Below, piece by piece: positions 45,562 through 53,368 of a stretch of DNA of 53,368 nucleotides. Made by a program: the position numbers and the translations under genes. A model generated the notes under the pieces. It saw only the letters and a list, made by a program, of their open reading frames with translations. It was not told the origin of the DNA and did not search any database. Origin of the DNA: Rubrivivax sp. (GTDB lineage: Bacteria; Pseudomonadota; Gammaproteobacteria; Burkholderiales; Burkholderiaceae_C); NCBI GenBank assembly GCA_030680415.1, contig JAUXVE010000061.1:1-53368 (forward strand). The letters run 5' to 3'. The stretch's first letter is position 1; every line of letters starts with the position of its first letter.

Positions 45562-46530
45562 TCACGCTTTTGCGCCGGTCTTGATCGTCTCGAGCTGCAG
45601 CTTGAGACGCTCGCCGAAGCTGAGCTTGGTGTAGCGGCGCTCGGTCTCGCGCGCGAGCTCCTTCTGCAGCGCGAACACGCTCTGCGGTCGCGACAGCGGG
45701 TCCGGCGACATGCACCACTCCGTGACCTCGATGAGGTTGTCGGAATAGATGTTGCGCAGGCGCGAGAGCGACAGCGCCAGGCGGTCCTTCTCCAGCCGCT
45801 GCGGTGCGTCGTTGGGCGGGTAGCCCTGCATGCAGGCGTAGATGCAGGCCCCGATGGCATAGATGTCGGTCCAGGGCCCGAGCGTGCCGTCGCGGCGGTA
45901 CATCTCGGGCGCCGCGAAGCCCGGCGTGTACATCGGGCGGATGAAGTTGCCTTCCTTGCTCAGCACCTCGCGCGCAGCGCCGAAATCGAGCATCACGGCC
46001 TTGTTGTCGTTGGTCAGGAAGATGTTGGCCGGCTTGATGTCCAGGTGCAGCATCTTGTGCTGGTGGACGATGCGCAAGCCGCGCAGGATCTCGTCGAACA
46101 GGCTGCGGATGGTGCTTTCGCGGAACACCTTGTCGCGTTTCAGGTCGCGCGCGGTGACGATGAAGTCCTGCAGCGTGTCACCCTGCAGGTAGTTCATCAC
46201 CATGTAGACGGTTTCGTTCTCGCGGAAGAAGTTCAGCACCGAGACCACGCTGGGGTGGCTGATCTGCGCCAGCGAACGACCTTCCTCGAAGAAGCTCTTC
46301 AGGCCCAGCCGGTACAGCGGCTGCTTGTCGGGCTTGACGCGCGGCGTGAGCTCGCCGGGCGAGCGCTCGGCCAGCGACGACGGCAGGTATTCCTTGATGG
46401 CGACGAGCTGCTCGCCGTCGCCCTGCGCCAGGTAGACCACGCCGAAGCCTCCGGCGGCCAGCTTCTTGACGATGACGTAGCCACCGACCACGGTGCCCGA
46501 GGGCAGCGGAGCAGGCTTGGGCTTAGACAT
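45562..46530 (-). CDS. Eukaryotic-type Ser/Thr protein kinase
   Basis: A 322-residue cytoplasmic kinase. The glycine loop is 'LAAGGFGVVYLA', the ATP lysine is Lys46 ('VAIKEYLP'), the catalytic loop is 'MLHLDIKPANIFL' (HLD in place of HRD), the magnesium site is Asp182 ('MLDFGAAREVL') and the 'PGFAAPEMYR' segment is present. The arginine missing from HRD marks it as a non-RD kinase, often not controlled by activation-loop phosphorylation. No transmembrane helix or sensor domain follows. It diverges from yicC, with 29 bases between the starts. Confidence 0.95.
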   Translation of the reverse strand: MSKPKPAPLPSGTVVGGYVIVKKLAAGGFGVVYLAQGDGEQLVAIKEYLPSSLAERSPGELTPRVKPDKQPLYRLGLKSFFEEGRSLAQISHPSVVSVLNFFRENETVYMVMNYLQGDTLQDFIVTARDLKRDKVFRESTIRSLFDEILRGLRIVHQHKMLHLDIKPANIFLTNDNKAVMLDFGAAREVLSKEGNFIRPMYTPGFAAPEMYRRDGTLGPWTDIYAIGACIYACMQGYPPNDAPQRLEKDRLALSLSRLRNIYSDNLIEVTEWCMSPDPLSRPQSVFALQKELARETERRYTKLSFGERLKLQLETIKTGAKA

Positions 46531-46559
46531 AATCCACAGCTTTGACGGGGCGCGGCACG

Positions 46560-47450
46560 ATGGCTGTTTATAGCATGACGGGTTACGCCAGCGCGGCCTC
46601 CGAGCCGGGCGCGGCGGGCCCTGCGGTGGTGGTGGAAGCGCGCTCGGTGAACGGCCGTTTCCTCGACCTGGCGCTGAAGCTGCCAGAGGAACTGCGGGGT
46701 CTGGAGCCGGCACTGCGCGAACGCCTCACCGCCGCCTTCCGCCGCGGCAAGATCGAGTTGCGCATGGCCACCGCGCGCGAGGCCGACGGCGCCTGGCCGA
46801 CGCCGACGTCCGAACAGCTCAACCGCCTGGCGCACCTGGAAAGTTCGGTCCAGGGCTGGCTGCCGCACTCGCGTGCGCTGTCGGTCAACGAGGTCCTGCA
46901 CTGGTGCCGTGCCGGCGGTGCCGCCGAACGCCTGGACGAACCGGCGCTGGCCGCCGCCGCGCTGTGCATCGAGGGCCTGCGCGAAGCCCGCGCCCGCGAA
47001 GGCGCGCGGCTGGTGGCGGTGCTGCTGGAACGCGTCGCGCGCCTGCGCGAACTCGCCGCCGCTGCCGCGCCGCTGGTGCCGGCCGTGGTGCAGCGCCAGC
47101 AGGCGCGCTTCCTGGAGCGCTGGCAGGAGGCGCTGGCAGCGGCGCAGGCCGGGGCCAGCATCCCGGCCGAGGCACTGCGCGAACGAGCGCTGGGTGAAGC
47201 CGCCACCTTTGCCTTGCGCATCGACGTGGCCGAGGAACTGGCCCGACTGGGCTCGCACCTGAGCGAAGTGCAGCGCCTGCTCGAGGCCGGCGGCGAAGTC
47301 GGCAAGCGGCTGGACTTCCTGATCCAGGAACTGCAGCGCGAGGCCAACACGCTGGGCAGCAAGTCGGCGGCGCTGGAGTTGACTTCGATCGCGGTGGAGA
47401 TGAAGGTCGCCATCGAGCAGATGCGCGAGCAGGTGCAAAATTTGGAGTAG
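46560..47450 (+). CDS. yicC: YicC family endoribonuclease
   Basis: A 296-residue YicC protein: 'YSMTGYASAASE' at the start, 'EARSVNGRFLDLALKLPEEL' and the C-terminal 'VGKRLDFLIQELQREANTLG' and 'AVEMKVAIEQMREQVQNLE'. The family has been shown to be an RNA-cleaving enzyme in recent work I recall. The ATG at 46560 was chosen as the family start. gmk, which often follows yicC, is not here; a toxin-antitoxin pair on the opposite strand comes next. Confidence 0.95.
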   Translation: MAVYSMTGYASAASEPGAAGPAVVVEARSVNGRFLDLALKLPEELRGLEPALRERLTAAFRRGKIELRMATAREADGAWPTPTSEQLNRLAHLESSVQGWLPHSRALSVNEVLHWCRAGGAAERLDEPALAAAALCIEGLREARAREGARLVAVLLERVARLRELAAAAAPLVPAVVQRQQARFLERWQEALAAAQAGASIPAEALRERALGEAATFALRIDVAEELARLGSHLSEVQRLLEAGGEVGKRLDFLIQELQREANTLGSKSAALELTSIAVEMKVAIEQMREQVQNLE

Positions 47451-47513
47451 TGCGCGAGGCGATTGACCAACTGGCGGCACTGTTTCCTTCCCGCGCCGAA
47501 TTTTCGTCGTGGG

Positions 47514-47831
47514 TCAGTGGTAGTCATCCTCGAGTTGGTGGCGTACGGCAACAACGGCGACGTTCGACTCATCCTCGATCTCGAACAGAGCCACATAGCC
47601 TGAACGCCCGAAGGGGATGATCAATTCCCTCAGGAAGGGACTCTGCCCCGCCTTGCGACAGGTGAAGGGCGAAGTCTTCAATGTGGCGATGCCGGCACGC
47701 AATGCGGCAATGGCCTGTTCTGGCAAAGTCAGGTCACCACCGTCGCGGGCCGGTTCACGTTCGAGAACGAAGTCGAACAGCCGATCGAGATCCGCCCCGG
47801 CGTCCCGCGTCAGCCGAACCCTGAAACTCAC
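47514..47831 (-). CDS. parE: ParE/RelE-family toxin
   Basis: A 105-residue toxin: 'RVRLTRDAGADLDRLFDFVL' at the start and 'GRSGYVALFEIEDESNVAVV' with 'AVRHQLEDDYH' at the end, the pattern of ParE-like members of the RelE superfamily (gyrase poisons or mRNA interferases). It overlaps the antitoxin by four bases. All expected strands are present, so the module seems intact. Confidence 0.9.
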   Translation of the reverse strand: MSFRVRLTRDAGADLDRLFDFVLEREPARDGGDLTLPEQAIAALRAGIATLKTSPFTCRKAGQSPFLRELIIPFGRSGYVALFEIEDESNVAVVAVRHQLEDDYH

Positions 47832-48109
47832 TTGCGCTGCTTCGCCAACTGCGCGCGCGCGGCATCGAGTTTGCGTTGTAAGCCTTCGAGCACAACGTCG
47901 GCCTCGACATACTCGCCCGTACGGCGTGCCTCATCGCGCGAGCGCAACCCGCGGGCGATGAACTCTGCCTGAACACGACGACGCTCGACGCCGGCCCGGA
48001 CCGAGGCCTCCACGAACTCGGACAGGGTTTCGCCATCGGCCAGCACAGCCTCTACCTCGGCGCGGAAATCAGGCTCGACGCGGACGGACGGAATGGTGGC
48101 GGTTTTCAC
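47828..48109 (-). CDS. Antitoxin of the ParE-type module
   Basis: A 93-residue antitoxin starting at GTG 48109, just after GGAGG. The N-terminus 'PSVRVEPDFRAEVEAVLADG' and 'ETLSEFVEASVRAGVERR' is a ribbon-helix-helix-like DNA-binding region of the YlcI/YnfO type. The C-terminal helix would bind the toxin. The longer frame upstream is not conserved-looking. The stop overlaps the toxin start by four bases. Confidence 0.85.
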   Translation of the reverse strand: MKTATIPSVRVEPDFRAEVEAVLADGETLSEFVEASVRAGVERRRVQAEFIARGLRSRDEARRTGEYVEADVVLEGLQRKLDAARAQLAKQRK

Positions 48110-48365
48110 GCCTCCAGTGTATCGCACTTGCACCACAAACCACGGGTTGGGTTGATTGCTGGGAATATCGCGGGCCAACGACAGCTGACCCGCGCGCCGA
48201 CGGGACTCCAGCCACCGCCAGTTGATCGACTGTCGTCGCACTCACTCGGAGCGTCGGCTTCGAGGAAGCTCGATGGCACACTCGACTGGCAAGATCCGAC
48301 CCTCAGGAGACGGCCACTGCAGGCCGCCTGGAGTGTTTGCGCGACGCTTTTCCGCGCACCAGGAT

Positions 48366-49010
48366 TCAGCGACCGATGTCGCCGGCCACGGCGACGAACG
48401 ACCCCAGCGGCAGTCCCCGAGGCAGGCTGCTCTCCAGTGCACGCGAGACTTTGGACCCTGACGGCAGAAAGACGCCGTATCTGTACCGCACATTGCAGAC
48501 CGGCAGCAGCCGCAGCACCTTGCCGATCTCGGCCCGTGTGTGCCAATGGGCGCCTTTATAGGCGCCGTTTCCGCCATGGCGGCCCTTGTCGAGCCAGAGC
48601 AGGCTTTGTCGGTTGAGCAGGCCCAGCACGAAGCGGCGGCGGCTGACACGGACGATTTCGGCGAGCGCTCGCGGCCACTGCTCGACGAAACACAGCGCGG
48701 TGATGGACAACACGGCGTCGAACGCTGCGTCAGCGAACGGTAGCGCGCTTGCATCGCCGTGAACGTAGCTCACGCACCCGGCGCTGTGCGCACCCGCGAA
48801 AACCAGGGCTTCGGCATCGCGGTCGAGTCCGACCACTTGTGCCCCGTCGTCCGCCACACGCCGGGTGAACCAGCCCGTACCGCAACCCACGTCGAGAACG
48901 GTATCGCCAGGCTGCAGGGCCAGCAGGCTTCGCACCAAACCGTATTCCGTGTTGCCGATCCACTGGCCACGCGGCGTGTCGTACCACGCGTCGTATTGCT
49001 CGGGTGTCAC
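48366..49010 (-). CDS. Class I SAM-dependent methyltransferase
   Basis: A protein of about 214 residues. Motif I 'VLDVGCGTGWFTRRVAD' binds SAM, 'QVVGLDRDAEALVFA' is the acidic motif II, and 'AFDAVLSITALCFVEQW' is motif IV. The N-terminus 'PEQYDAWYDTPRGQWIG' resembles small-molecule methyltransferases of the UbiE/Methyltransf_11 type. The GTG at 49010 overlaps the cysteine desulfurase stop (GTGA); a TTG at 49037 would add nine residues. It is the last gene of the six-gene run. The substrate is unknown. Confidence 0.88.
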   Translation of the reverse strand: MTPEQYDAWYDTPRGQWIGNTEYGLVRSLLALQPGDTVLDVGCGTGWFTRRVADDGAQVVGLDRDAEALVFAGAHSAGCVSYVHGDASALPFADAAFDAVLSITALCFVEQWPRALAEIVRVSRRRFVLGLLNRQSLLWLDKGRHGGNGAYKGAHWHTRAEIGKVLRLLPVCNVRYRYGVFLPSGSKVSRALESSLPRGLPLGSFVAVAGDIGR

Positions 49011-50149
49011 CGCGTGTGCGTCTGCCGCCAGGCGCAAGCCAGGGCGTCGGCCGTGCGCTCGACTTCGTCCAGCGTGGTCCCGCGGCCGACGGACAGCCGC
49101 ACCGCACCTGCAGCCCGCGCCGCGTCCAGGCCCATCGCCGCCAGCACCCCGCTCACCACATCGTGCTCGGAATGACAGGCCGACCCGACCGACGCCGCGA
49201 CGACGTCGGCTGCTTCGCCAAGCATCGCGCGCCCGCTCACGCCAGGAAACGAGACATGCAGCGTGTTGGGTAGACGCTCTTCGGGGTGGCCGTTGAGACG
49301 CAGGCCCGGGACAGCGGCCAGCAGGTTTTGATGCAGGCGGTCGCGCAGAGCGCGCAAGTGGTCCGACGCGGCGGGCAGCGAGCGCCTGGCCATTGCGGCA
49401 GCGGCACCGAGCGCGACGATGCAGGCGACGTTCTCGGTGCCGGGCCGCAGGCCATGCTCCTGCTCGGCGCCATGCAGCACCGGCCGGATAGGCGTGCCCT
49501 TGCGCACATACAACGCGCCGACACCCTTGGGCGCGTAGAACTTGTGGCCGGCCAGCGTCAGCAGATCGACGCCGAGTTCGTCGACATCCAGCGGCAGCTT
49601 GCCTGCGGACTGCGCGGCGTCGGTATGAAGCAGGATGCCTCGTTCGCGCGTGATGCGAGCGATCTCGCGGATGGGCTGCAGCGTGCCCACCTCGTTGTTG
49701 GCGTGCATCACGGAAACAAGGGCTGTGTCAGGCCTCAACGCACCTGCCAGTTGGTCGGGGGAGATCCGGCCAAACGCGTCGACGGGAAGGACAGTCAGCG
49801 CCCACCCCTGATCGCGCAAACGAAGCGCCGGGGCCATGACCGCCGGATGTTCGACCGCGCTGACCACCAGATGGCGCTTCTCGACGCCCAGTGCGCTCAC
49901 TACGCCCAGCAGAGCCAGGTTGTTGGCCTCGGTGGCGCAGCCGGTGAAGACGATCTCCTGCGCGTTTGCGCCGATGAGTTCGGCCACCTGGCCCCGGGCC
50001 GTGGCCACGGCCTGCGCGGCGCGCCGACCGTAGGGATGGGTACTGGACGGATTGCCGTGCTCACCACGCAGCCACGGCAGCATCGCATCGAGCACTTCCG
50101 GCGCCACCGGGGTGGTGGCGTTGTAGTCGAGATAGATCGGATCACTCAT
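49007..50149 (-). CDS. IscS/NifS-type cysteine desulfurase
   Basis: A 380-residue PLP enzyme. The PLP lysine is Lys203 ('LAGHKFYAPKGVGALY'), with cofactor contacts in 'GCATEANNLAL', 'HANNEVGTLQP' and 'HTDAAQSAGK'. The persulfide cysteine Cys325 lies in 'GSACHSEHDV', so it should release sulfur from cysteine. No isc or nif genes surround it. It overlaps the amidotransferase by eight bases and the methyltransferase by four, pointing to a dedicated sulfur-transfer role. Confidence 0.93.
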   Translation of the reverse strand: MSDPIYLDYNATTPVAPEVLDAMLPWLRGEHGNPSSTHPYGRRAAQAVATARGQVAELIGANAQEIVFTGCATEANNLALLGVVSALGVEKRHLVVSAVEHPAVMAPALRLRDQGWALTVLPVDAFGRISPDQLAGALRPDTALVSVMHANNEVGTLQPIREIARITRERGILLHTDAAQSAGKLPLDVDELGVDLLTLAGHKFYAPKGVGALYVRKGTPIRPVLHGAEQEHGLRPGTENVACIVALGAAAAMARRSLPAASDHLRALRDRLHQNLLAAVPGLRLNGHPEERLPNTLHVSFPGVSGRAMLGEAADVVAASVGSACHSEHDVVSGVLAAMGLDAARAAGAVRLSVGRGTTLDEVERTADALACAWRQTHTR

Positions 50150-50921
50150 GGTTCACCTTTGTTGGCCCGAGGACGGTTCGAGCCGGCGGCGGGCTGGTCG
50201 ACATCCGTGCGACCCGCGCACCCGCCCGGTAGATGCGCAACTCACCTGCCTCGAAAGGCGTCCAGCCCGCATCATCACCCAGTGGTTCGGTAGCGATCAG
50301 GGCGGTCGCGCTGCTTCCTTCCGTGGATTCGAGGAAGTGCAGCCGGTCGTGCCCGTAGGCGATCAGGTGCTCGCCGTCCGAGAGCAGAAAGTTGAACATG
50401 CCGAGCCCGGCGATCTGTTCGCTCACTGCGCCCAGCACGCCCAGCCAATCGGCCTCGGCGTTGGGCATCGCGTAGTGACCGGTGACGTGGCTCATCAGGT
50501 GGCAGAAGGCAGACTCCGAATCGGTCTGGCCATCGGGCCGGCAGACACGTCCTTCGTTTGCCGCTTCGAGCGCGACGATGTCGGGCACCATGCCGTTGTG
50601 TGCGAACGTCCAATGCCGGTCGCAGCAGTCGTGCACGAAGGGGTGCGTGTTGTTCAGGGTGTTGACGGGGGGAAAGCGCGCTTTGCGCACATGAGCGACG
50701 ATCAGGTCCGAATGCAGCGCATTGATCACGCGGTCGAACTGCGTGCTGTCGAAACCGGGCAGCGGCTCCCTTTCGAGCAGGAACGCGTCGCCCACGCGCC
50801 ACGCGACGCCCCAGCCGTCTGGGTTGTCAGCGGTCGCGCCACCTCGTGCTCGGAACTCGGCCAGGGGCAGTTGCCACCCTGACCGCGAGACCTTCGAGGA
50901 CCAACCGAACAGTTGGCACAT
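50142..50921 (-). CDS. Class II glutamine amidotransferase (YafJ/EgtC-like)
   Basis: A 259-residue Ntn-type amidotransferase or hydrolase. After Met removal, Cys2 becomes the N-terminal nucleophile ('MCQLFGWSSK'). 'NPDGWGVAWRVGDAFLL', 'HVRKARFPPVNTLNNTHPF' and 'WTFAHNGMVP' are the glutaminase core. The start at 50921 is fixed by the need for Cys2. It overlaps the cysteine desulfurase gene. No synthetase partner is encoded nearby, so it may hydrolyse a gamma-glutamyl compound, as EgtC does. Confidence 0.92.
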   Translation of the reverse strand: MCQLFGWSSKVSRSGWQLPLAEFRARGGATADNPDGWGVAWRVGDAFLLEREPLPGFDSTQFDRVINALHSDLIVAHVRKARFPPVNTLNNTHPFVHDCCDRHWTFAHNGMVPDIVALEAANEGRVCRPDGQTDSESAFCHLMSHVTGHYAMPNAEADWLGVLGAVSEQIAGLGMFNFLLSDGEHLIAYGHDRLHFLESTEGSSATALIATEPLGDDAGWTPFEAGELRIYRAGARVARMSTSPPPARTVLGPTKVNHE

Positions 50922-50961
50922 GAGTGCTGCACCTTCCCTTGTTTGCGTCAGCCCGTCGGGA

Positions 50962-51726
50962 CTAACGAGAGGCCGCCGCACGCTGCTGCAGGGCAGCGAG
51001 GTAAGCGCGGATGCGCTTGGCGTTCACACCCCGGTCGATGCGACCGAGCCGCGACCGGGAACGCATGTCGACCAGCGCACCCCCGTCTGCGGCCTTCACC
51101 CTCACGATCACCTCGTCGGCGAAGCCATACAGCAGGCTGCTGCTGGTCGCCTCGATGCGGCCCTCGGCAGGCACGCTGGCAACGATGGTCCAGCCCTTCT
51201 CCTGGGCGACCGACAAGGCCTGCGCAAAGGCCTGTTCCGGCGGCAGACCGAGTTTCAACGGGACGAGATCGGGATAGGCTGCACGCTGCAGAGCGGCCGT
51301 CTTCGCGCCCGGGTAGTCGGTCGGGTTGGGCATGTCCCAGAACACCGGGGCATCTGCCGTGTCGGTGCTGATGTCATTGATGGGTGGTGTGGTGCGGCTG
51401 GCATATTCCCACTGCAGGGCCATCGCCAGCGGAAACAGCGCCACAAGCAGCCCGAGAACGGCAATGGCAAGTCCGCGCCGCGCCGCACGGGGGCGGGCCT
51501 GGATCAGGCCGAGCCCAGAGAGAAAGAGCGCGATGGCCGCACCATAGGTCGCCCATTCGGCGGCCTGCAGGCCGCGTGTGAAGTGCCACCAGCCGAGCCG
51601 ATAGCCGATACCGGATGCCACGATGGTGGTGATCGCTGCCAGGCCGAGGATCAAGCCCGACACCGCTGGCTTGGACATGGGTATGGGCGGCTTCGACATC
51701 GATTCGCCATTCATCGCGCTGTGCAT
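50962..51726 (-). CDS. DUF1499 membrane protein
   Basis: A protein of about 254 residues. Three hydrophobic helices occupy roughly the first 120 residues ('AVSGLILGLAAITTIVASG', 'TYGAAIALFLSGLGLI', 'GLAIAVLGLLVALFPLAMAL'). The rest is a DUF1499 domain: 'AYPDLVPLKLGLPPEQAFAQ', 'SSLLYGFADEVIVRVKAADG' and 'VDMRSRSRLGRIDRGVNAKR'. The function is unknown. The ATG at 51726 lies one base after the rhodanese fusion gene stop; ATGs at 51711 and nearby are alternatives. Confidence 0.85.
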   Translation of the reverse strand: MHSAMNGESMSKPPIPMSKPAVSGLILGLAAITTIVASGIGYRLGWWHFTRGLQAAEWATYGAAIALFLSGLGLIQARPRAARRGLAIAVLGLLVALFPLAMALQWEYASRTTPPINDISTDTADAPVFWDMPNPTDYPGAKTAALQRAAYPDLVPLKLGLPPEQAFAQALSVAQEKGWTIVASVPAEGRIEATSSSLLYGFADEVIVRVKAADGGALVDMRSRSRLGRIDRGVNAKRIRAYLAALQQRAAASR

Positions 51727-51727
51727 T

Positions 51728-52696
51728 TCAGGTGCCCACCACGGCCCACCCATTGGCGCGCCAGGCGGTCATCCCGCCCCGTACGACCTGGGCGTCGCTG
51801 AAGCCTGCTTCGGCGAGCAAGCGCGCTGCCTGGGCCGAGCGCCGGTCGGTGCGGCAGATCAGCCGGACAGGCCGCCGCTTGCGACTCTCGAACTCCGTCA
51901 ACCGCTCGGGCAGTTCCTCCAGCGGCACGTTGCGGGCTTGAGCGATGTGTCCCGAATCGGCAGTGAACTCGGCTGCCGTGCGCACATCCAGCAGCAGCAC
52001 ATCCTCACCGGCGTCGAGTTCCCGCTTCAGGTCGAGCACCTCCAGCATCGGGCTTGCCCGCAGTTTGCGCACCAGCCTCGGCAACAACGTCACGGCAGCC
52101 AGCAGTGACAGGGCGATGGTGACATTGCGGACCAGGCCGTCGCCACCCGACAGCGCCTGACGCCCGGCATGGCCGAGCCAGGTGTAGGCGAACGCCCCGG
52201 GCAGCATGAAGACCCAGGTAGCGAGCAGGTAGGTGACGAACGAAATGCGGGTCAGCCCCAGCGCGTAGTTCAGCAGGTTGAAGGGAAACAGGGGCACCAA
52301 CCGCACGAAGGCGACGAAGCGCCAGCCTTCGGACGCCACACCCTCGTTCAGCCGTTGCAGGCGCGGGCCGGCGCGACGCGCCACCCAGTCCGCGCCGAGG
52401 TGGCGAGCGATGAGGAAGGCCAACGCGGCGCCCACGGTCGCACCGGTCAGGTTCCACAGCGTCCCCCAGAGCGGTCCGAACAAGGCACCGCCGGCCAGGG
52501 TGATGACCGCACCCGGCAGGAACAGCACGGTGGCCACGGCGTAGAGGCCCATGAACAGGACGGGCCCCACCGCCCCGGCACCTTCGACCCAAGCCTGCAG
52601 CGCTGCCGTATCGAAGCGATCACGCCAGGCCAGCGCGAAGGCGATGACCGCCACCAGCGCCAGGCCCAGCACCCAGCGCACCCCCGTCTTGTTCAT
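51728..52696 (-). CDS. TVP38/TMEM64 (DedA-like) membrane domain fused to rhodanese
   Basis: A 322-residue fusion. The first 210 residues are a TVP38/SNARE-associated (VTT) membrane domain with 'LFLPGAVITLAGGALFGPLW', 'FVAFVRLVPLFPFNLLNYAL' and several helices, a group linked to lipid scrambling or transport. The last 100 residues are a rhodanese domain: 'VLLLDVRTAAEFTADSGHIA' and the catalytic loop 'LICRTDRRSAQAA', whose Cys can carry a persulfide. The ATG overlaps the upstream hydroxylase stop by four bases. The fusion couples a membrane lipid-type domain to sulfur transfer. Confidence 0.9.
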   Translation of the reverse strand: MNKTGVRWVLGLALVAVIAFALAWRDRFDTAALQAWVEGAGAVGPVLFMGLYAVATVLFLPGAVITLAGGALFGPLWGTLWNLTGATVGAALAFLIARHLGADWVARRAGPRLQRLNEGVASEGWRFVAFVRLVPLFPFNLLNYALGLTRISFVTYLLATWVFMLPGAFAYTWLGHAGRQALSGGDGLVRNVTIALSLLAAVTLLPRLVRKLRASPMLEVLDLKRELDAGEDVLLLDVRTAAEFTADSGHIAQARNVPLEELPERLTEFESRKRRPVRLICRTDRRSAQAARLLAEAGFSDAQVVRGGMTAWRANGWAVVGT

Positions 52697-53368
52697 CGCG
52701 AGGCGCTTTCGCTCGACCAATGGCGACGGTTGATCGCGTACCCGTTGACCTCGCCCTTGAACGGCATCAGCAGCATGCCATCCAGGCGCGCCACCTCGCG
52801 CGCGTCGGTGTGGCCGTGGATGCCGATGACGATGGCGTCATGGCCGGCGCGCGGCTGGGCGCGGTAGGTGCCGAACAGCCGGTCCCACCAGGGCAGGTTG
52901 AAACCGAAGTTGGAGTTGGTCTCGTCGTCCTCGACCGAGTGGTGCACGCGGTGCATGTCCGGCGTGACGACGAACCACCTCAGCACCCGGTCCACCCCGG
53001 CCGGCAGGCGGATGTTGCCGTGATTGAACATCGCCGTGGCGTTGAGCAGTACCTCGAAGATCACCACCGCGAGCACCGGCGGGCCGAGCACGGTGATGGT
53101 GGCGAACTTGATCAGCATCGACAGCGCGATCTCGATCGGGTGGAAGCGCGCGCCGGTGGTCAGGTCATAGTCCAGGTCGGCGTGATGCACCTGGTGCAGC
53201 CGCCACAGCGCCGGCACGGCGTGCACCATCACATGCTGAAGCGAGATGACGTAGTCCATCGCGATCACGGCCACCGGCACGGCCAGCCAGAACGGCACCT
53301 GGAAGTGGTTGAGCAGGCCCCAGCCGTTGGCCACGCCGAACGCGGCCACGCCTACCGCCGCCAGCGGG
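52693..53368 (-). CDS. Fatty acid hydroxylase/sterol desaturase family protein, N-terminus outside window
   Basis: The frame stays open to base 53368, so the start is beyond the window; at least 224 residues are present. It is a di-iron membrane enzyme with histidine clusters 'QHVMVH', 'RLHQVHHADLDYD' and 'DMHRVHHSVEDDETNSNFGF'. Family members hydroxylate or desaturate lipids, carotenoids or sterol-like compounds. Its stop overlaps the TVP38-rhodanese start by four bases, making it the first visible gene of the six-gene run. Confidence 0.92.
   Translation of the reverse strand, partial: PLAAVGVAAFGVANGWGLLNHFQVPFWLAVPVAVIAMDYVISLQHVMVHAVPALWRLHQVHHADLDYDLTTGARFHPIEIALSMLIKFATITVLGPPVLAVVIFEVLLNATAMFNHGNIRLPAGVDRVLRWFVVTPDMHRVHHSVEDDETNSNFGFNLPWWDRLFGTYRAQPRAGHDAIVIGIHGHTDAREVARLDGMLLMPFKGEVNGYAINRRHWSSESASR

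Noticed and set aside
48366..50921. The amidotransferase, PLP enzyme and methyltransferase as an ergothioneine (egt) cluster
   Set aside because: The resemblance is only in enzyme classes. The PLP enzyme is an IscS/NifS-type desulfurase with its persulfide Cys, the methyltransferase does not look like EgtD, and no EgtB-type sulfoxide synthase is present.

Overview
The window is GC-rich DNA (roughly 70 percent G+C by eye) that is densely packed with genes. Gene content and order point to a Burkholderiales-type betaproteobacterium: ybgC-tolQ-tolR, recC-recB-recD, a tungstate ABC transporter, a fused SpmA/SpmB protein, serS beside a serine tRNA, ispH-fkpB diverging from radC-smr, and yicC diverging from a kinase-phosphatase-rph-rdgB-hemW run. 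This is chromosomal core DNA with small accessory islands. I cannot name the genus. I saw no rRNA, CRISPR array, prophage or intact insertion sequence.

Layout. 1-641: the end of a probable type VI secretion (T6SS) locus, with a PEGA-domain fragment and a TssQ-like lipoprotein. 672-1101: a decayed toxin with an intact antitoxin. 1153-2737: ybgC-tolQ-tolR, not followed by tolA but by a cluster of palindromic repeats (2772-3069). 3094-6871 (minus): tadA, an LD-carboxypeptidase and a large peptide-binding lipoprotein, with overlapping stops and starts. 7061-17608 (minus): a J-domain-like protein and the recCBD operon. 17746-19640 (plus): a DUF3717/DUF1289 protein and a MATE exporter. 19661-22492 (minus): an envelope-stress module of a Spy-like protein, an OmpR-type regulator and its kinase. 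22577-26313: a lipoprotein, a cold-shock protein with a small partner, a DapA-family aldolase and a secreted cyclophilin. 26387-30051 (minus): spmAB fusion and tupB-tupC-tupA. 30177-33883: an accessory segment with three toxin-antitoxin loci (FitAB/VapBC-like intact, HigBA decayed, MazEF intact) around a sigma-54-type pilA gene and a Sel1-repeat protein.

34225-37188 (minus): tRNA-Ser(CGA), serS, ispH and fkpB. 37246-38543 (plus): radC and an Smr-domain gene. 38568-40475 (minus): diguanylate cyclase, MinD-like ATPase and truncated globin, in tight order. 40644-41890: a DUF1127 gene diverging from a LysR regulator. 41878-46530 (minus): Ser/Thr kinase, PP2C phosphatase, rph, rdgB and hemW. 46560-47450 (plus): yicC, followed by a ParE-type toxin-antitoxin pair where gmk is often found. 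48366-53368 (minus): a six-gene, mostly overlapping run of fatty-acid hydroxylase, TVP38-rhodanese fusion, DUF1499 protein, class II glutamine amidotransferase, IscS/NifS-type cysteine desulfurase and SAM methyltransferase. I regard this run as the best candidate for an uncharacterised pathway.

Most long open frames on the opposite strand of these genes are high-GC shadows and are left out. Starts were chosen from Shine-Dalgarno matches, family N-termini and stop/start overlaps. Functions come from motif recognition by eye, with no database search.
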